Source of the DNA: Planctomycetes bacterium RBG_16_41_13
GTDB taxonomy: Bacteria > Planctomycetota > Brocadiia > Brocadiales > Brocadiaceae
Assembly: GCA_001828295.1 (NCBI GenBank)
Contig: MHYI01000307.1
Coordinates: 1-8,844, forward strand
DNA length: 8,844 nucleotides
Direction of reading: 5' to 3'
Shown: positions 7,183-8,844 of the stretch, in pieces
How positions within the stretch are numbered: the stretch's first letter is position 1
Layout: every line of letters begins with the position of its first letter
Notes under the pieces: model-generated
What the model was told of the DNA's origin: nothing
The model's input: the letters and a program-made list of their open reading frames with translations, nothing else
Databases searched by the model: none
Program-made: the position numbers and the translations under genes

Positions 7183-7257
7183 ATGAAGAACTTGCACAAT
7201 CCAATAATCTCCGCCTGCCTTATCGTAAAAAACGAAAAAAAATTTCTTCTAAATTGC
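7173..7257 (+). repeat. Direct repeat copy A: degraded duplicate of the downstream glycosyltransferase 5' end
   Basis: This segment matches 8091-8178. From the shared ATG the first 75 bases agree at 65 positions without gaps, and a 46-base core (7191-7236 against 8112-8157) has only two mismatches. AAAAAATCAC upstream of the ATG is also shared; copy A lacks three bases next to the ATG. Similarity stops after the TGC codon at 7255-7257. Confidence 0.9.
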
Positions 7258-7275
7258 CGCACAGTTGAAAAATGA
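7183..7275 (+). pseudogene. Truncated glycosyltransferase start (30 codons), ending on the MNT start codon
   Basis: An in-frame ATG reads MKNLHNPIISACLIVKNE and continues to a TGA at 7273-7275. Its first 25 residues match the N-terminus of the family 2 glycosyltransferase at 8104 at 20 positions; after that it diverges (RTVEK) and stops, so the GT-A domain is missing. It is best read as a remnant of a second glycosyltransferase copy, or of a duplication made when the MNT/HEPN pair arrived. Its stop overlaps the MNT start as ATGA, so if it is translated it could couple translation to the MNT gene. No function is claimed for the peptide. Confidence 0.7.
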
Positions 7276-7553
7276 GATTAAGTCAACACGAAATACAGTC
7301 TATAAAGGAAGTTGTGTATTCATTGGATAGCAATGCAAAAATATATTTGTTCGGTTCAAGAGTTTATGACGACAAAAGAGGAGGAGATATAGATTTATTA
7401 ATAGTTTCAGATAAACTAACAAATAAAGATGCAAGAAAATTAAGAATAGCTTTGTATGACAAAATCGGGGAGCAGAAAGTTGATATTATCATTGCAAACG
7501 ACCTTCGCAAACCTTTTACCCGTATTGCAGTCGAAGAAGGGGTTTTACTTTGA
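7272..7553 (+). CDS. mntA: Minimal nucleotidyltransferase (MNT), MntA-like antitoxin
   Basis: A 93-residue protein of the pol-beta superfamily MNT group. YLFGSRVYDDKRGGDIDLLI contains the GS motif (G28, S29) and the metal-binding DxD (D39, D41); the third acidic residue is D71 in KVDIIIA. The length is usual for stand-alone MNTs. In the MntA-HepT systems studied, the MNT protein neutralises the HEPN toxin by adding AMP to a tyrosine near its active site. The gene starts on the ATGA shared with the degraded glycosyltransferase ORF and has no clear Shine-Dalgarno, and it ends in a TTGA overlap with the HEPN gene. The pair is therefore probably co-translated. It has no evident link to sugar synthesis and is best seen as a passenger module. 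Symbol given for family, not proven orthology. Confidence 0.88.
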   Translation: MRLSQHEIQSIKEVVYSLDSNAKIYLFGSRVYDDKRGGDIDLLIVSDKLTNKDARKLRIALYDKIGEQKVDIIIANDLRKPFTRIAVEEGVLL

Positions 7554-8014
7554 GACAAAAAGACTACATATTAAACCTGTTTGAAACAATTGCCATGTTG
7601 GACAATGCTATCCATTGGTTGAAAAGATCGTATACCATATGTTCCGGAATTGGTCTTAAGGAGAGTTATACAGAAGAAGAATTTGATGATTTTGAAACAT
7701 TGACCAGTAGGTTTGCAAGGGTAAGCGATATCATCATCCAAAAAGCGTTCCGAAGTATCGACGCAGTAGAATTCGAAAACAAGGGAACTCTTATCGATAC
7801 CATAAACAGGGCGCATAAAAGAGGGTTTTTCGAATCGATAGAAAAATTAAGGGAAATAAGAGAATTGAGAAATAGTATTGCGCATGAATATTTAGAAGAG
7901 GGCCTGGCTGATGCTTTTACTGACGTGCTGAGATTTACACCTGAACTTTTTGATATTACAACACAAATAAAAACGTATTGTAAAAAGCATGAGGCAAAAG
8001 ATGGACAAGGCTGA
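7550..8014 (+). CDS. hepT: HEPN-domain protein, HepT-like toxin partner of the MNT protein
   Basis: A 154-residue, mainly helical HEPN protein. The RX4HXY motif is intact as RNSIAHEY (R107, H112, Y114), preceded by LREIRELRN. In characterised HepT proteins the Arg and His form an RNase site in the dimer and the Tyr is the target of AMPylation by MntA, so both activity and control residues are present. The start is TTG 7550, overlapping the MNT stop as TTGA, with AAGGGG (7537-7542) seven bases upstream; no ATG lies near the N-terminus. The N-terminal part (residues 1-100) aligns with the longer HepT subgroup rather than the roughly 110-residue DUF86 form. A few HEPN/MNT pairs lack toxicity, so the toxin role is family-based. 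Confidence 0.87.
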   Translation: MRQKDYILNLFETIAMLDNAIHWLKRSYTICSGIGLKESYTEEEFDDFETLTSRFARVSDIIIQKAFRSIDAVEFENKGTLIDTINRAHKRGFFESIEKLREIRELRNSIAHEYLEEGLADAFTDVLRFTPELFDITTQIKTYCKKHEAKDGQG

Positions 8015-8103
8015 AAAATCCTGGATGTGGTAACAGGTATATCTGTTATGAGACCATATTAAATGACTCGCCTGATTCCTTTAAAATATAAAAAAATCAC
8101 ATC
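8015..8103. other. Short gap between the HEPN gene and the glycosyltransferase gene
   Basis: It contains the palindrome at 8031-8048 and the AAAAAATCAC shared with repeat copy A. No clear Shine-Dalgarno is visible before ATG 8104 and no strong promoter was identified. Confidence 0.5.
8031..8048. promoter_or_regulatory. 18-bp near-perfect palindrome, candidate operator
   Basis: TAACAGGTATATCTGTTA is symmetric in 8 of its 9 base pairs, the exception being the G/T pair flanking the centre. It lies 16 bases after the HEPN stop and 55 bases before the glycosyltransferase start. No T-run follows, so it is not a typical terminator. A DNA-binding site is possible, but with one copy only and no identified regulator this is a weak call. 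Confidence 0.3.
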
Positions 8104-8178
8104 ATGAAACACTTGCACAATCCAACAATCTCCGCCTGCCTTATCCTAAAAAACGAAGAAAAATTCTTGCCTAATTGC
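8091..8178 (+). repeat. Direct repeat copy B: intact glycosyltransferase 5' end
   Basis: This is the partner of 7173-7257, covering the bases before the start codon and the first 25 codons of the glycosyltransferase gene. The two copies bracket the MNT/HEPN pair, with starts 918 bases apart. Confidence 0.9.
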
Positions 8179-8844
8179 CTCAACAGCGTTAAGAACGCTG
8201 TTGATGAAATAGTAGTTGTTGATACAGGTTCAACTGATAATACTGTAAATATCGCAAAAGAGTTTGGCGCTAAGGTGTATTTTTACCCATGGAACAATAA
8301 CTATAGTGAGGCAAGAAATTATGCGATAAGCCATGCTACTAAAGAGTGGATTCTTATGATCGATGCGGACGAAGAGCTTGTGCAGAATGATATTCCTGTT
8401 TTGAGACAAGCGATATGCAGTGATCATTATAATGGGGTTATTATCGCCATATGCAGCAGGATAAAAAGCGGAACGCATACGTTTTATAACACACGGGTTT
8501 TTCGCCGGGAGAAGGCATTTTACAAAGGTATTATCCATGAACAAGTGATGATTGAGGGGGAAAGGCTTCCTTCGGAGATACATCTTTATCATTACGGGTA
8601 TGACCTTGACGAAGATACGATGCGGAAGAAATGGCACAGAACAACTCAATTATTGGAAAAACAAATAGCATTAAACGAAAATGATAGTTTTGCATGGCTG
8701 AATCTTATCCGTAATTATTGCACTCAACAATTATTTGCGGACGGCATTAAGGCGGGAAAAGAAGCGCTAAAAAGAATAACACCCGAAGCAAATTTACAAC
8801 ATTTTATAATGATTCTGTATGAAATGGCAGACTGTTATCTCAAG
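8104..8844 (+). CDS. Family 2 glycosyltransferase, probably with C-terminal TPR-like region (3' end outside window)
   Basis: An open frame of 247 codons runs from ATG 8104 to the window edge without a stop. ISACLILKNEE (9-19), IVVVDTGSTD (36-45) and MIDADEE (85-91, the metal-binding D87 and D89) are the GT-A motifs of GT2 enzymes that start with a short N-terminus. GIIHEQV follows further on, as in SunS-like and related bacterial glycosyltransferases. From about residue 200 the protein becomes helical with a TPR-like pattern (AWLNLIRNYCTQQLFADGIK, then a second similar segment), a common fusion in which repeats follow the catalytic domain. It would transfer a sugar from a nucleotide donor to a glycan or protein in the cytoplasm; donor and acceptor are not readable. 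The ATG is supported by the duplicated 5' segment, which keeps the same start. Confidence 0.88.
   Translation, partial: MKHLHNPTISACLILKNEEKFLPNCLNSVKNAVDEIVVVDTGSTDNTVNIAKEFGAKVYFYPWNNNYSEARNYAISHATKEWILMIDADEELVQNDIPVLRQAICSDHYNGVIIAICSRIKSGTHTFYNTRVFRREKAFYKGIIHEQVMIEGERLPSEIHLYHYGYDLDEDTMRKKWHRTTQLLEKQIALNENDSFAWLNLIRNYCTQQLFADGIKAGKEALKRITPEANLQHFIMILYEMADCYLK
8180..8204 (+). repeat. 11-bp perfect hairpin inside the glycosyltransferase coding region
   Basis: The arm TCAACAGCGTT (8180-8190), loop AAG (8191-8193) and its exact reverse complement (8194-8204) form a perfect 11-bp stem. It encodes about residues 26-34. It lies one base after the point where repeat copies A and B stop matching. 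Confidence 0.85.

Noticed and set aside
7173..8178. Repeats around the MNT/HEPN pair as ends of an insertion sequence or transposon
   Set aside because: The repeats are direct, protein-coding and about 85 bp long, with no transposase, terminal inverted repeats or integrase in between.
8230..8649. Minus-strand open frame of 139 codons
   Set aside because: It lies opposite the glycosyltransferase frame that carries clear GT-A motifs and has no recognisable domain; it is an antisense shadow.
1..8844. CRISPR array, tRNA or rRNA
   Set aside because: No regularly spaced repeats, and no tRNA or rRNA signature, were seen on either strand by eye.

Overview
The window reads as part of a surface-polysaccharide (O-antigen, capsule or S-layer glycan) locus from an AT-rich, probably Gram-negative bacterium. 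All recognised genes lie on the + strand and are tightly spaced or overlapping. GDP-heptose-type genes, a cobalamin-type radical SAM protein, a split transketolase and an MNT/HEPN pair occur together in many environmental lineages, so I cannot name a phylum from the sequence.

Region 1 (1-7076) is a nucleotide-sugar block. It starts inside a GDP-L-fucose synthase-like epimerase/reductase. Next come a radical SAM protein with an N-terminal cobalamin-binding-like domain, the two halves of a split transketolase, a GHMP kinase of the HddA type, a sugar-1-phosphate nucleotidyltransferase of the HddC type, and a DegT/DnrJ/EryC1-fold PLP protein. In the last one the Schiff-base lysine is replaced by histidine (H186), as in ColD and the E1-type sugar 3-dehydratases, so it is more likely a 3-deoxygenase than an aminotransferase. 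My inference is a GDP-linked 3,6-dideoxy sugar, possibly a heptose. The transketolase would either supply sedoheptulose 7-phosphate or add a two-carbon branch to a 4-keto sugar. GmhA, GmhB and a 4,6-dehydratase are not in the window.

Region 2 (7077-8103) holds a minimal nucleotidyltransferase (MntA-like) and a HEPN protein (HepT-like) with an RX4HXY motif, overlapping at TTGA. It resembles a toxin-antitoxin module. It is preceded by a short degraded copy of the 5' end of the glycosyltransferase gene that follows it, so the module sits between two imperfect direct repeats of about 85 bp.

Region 3 (8104-8844) is the 5' part of a family 2 glycosyltransferase, probably with TPR-like helices in its C-terminal half, running off the window. 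It would be one of the enzymes using activated sugars to build the glycan.
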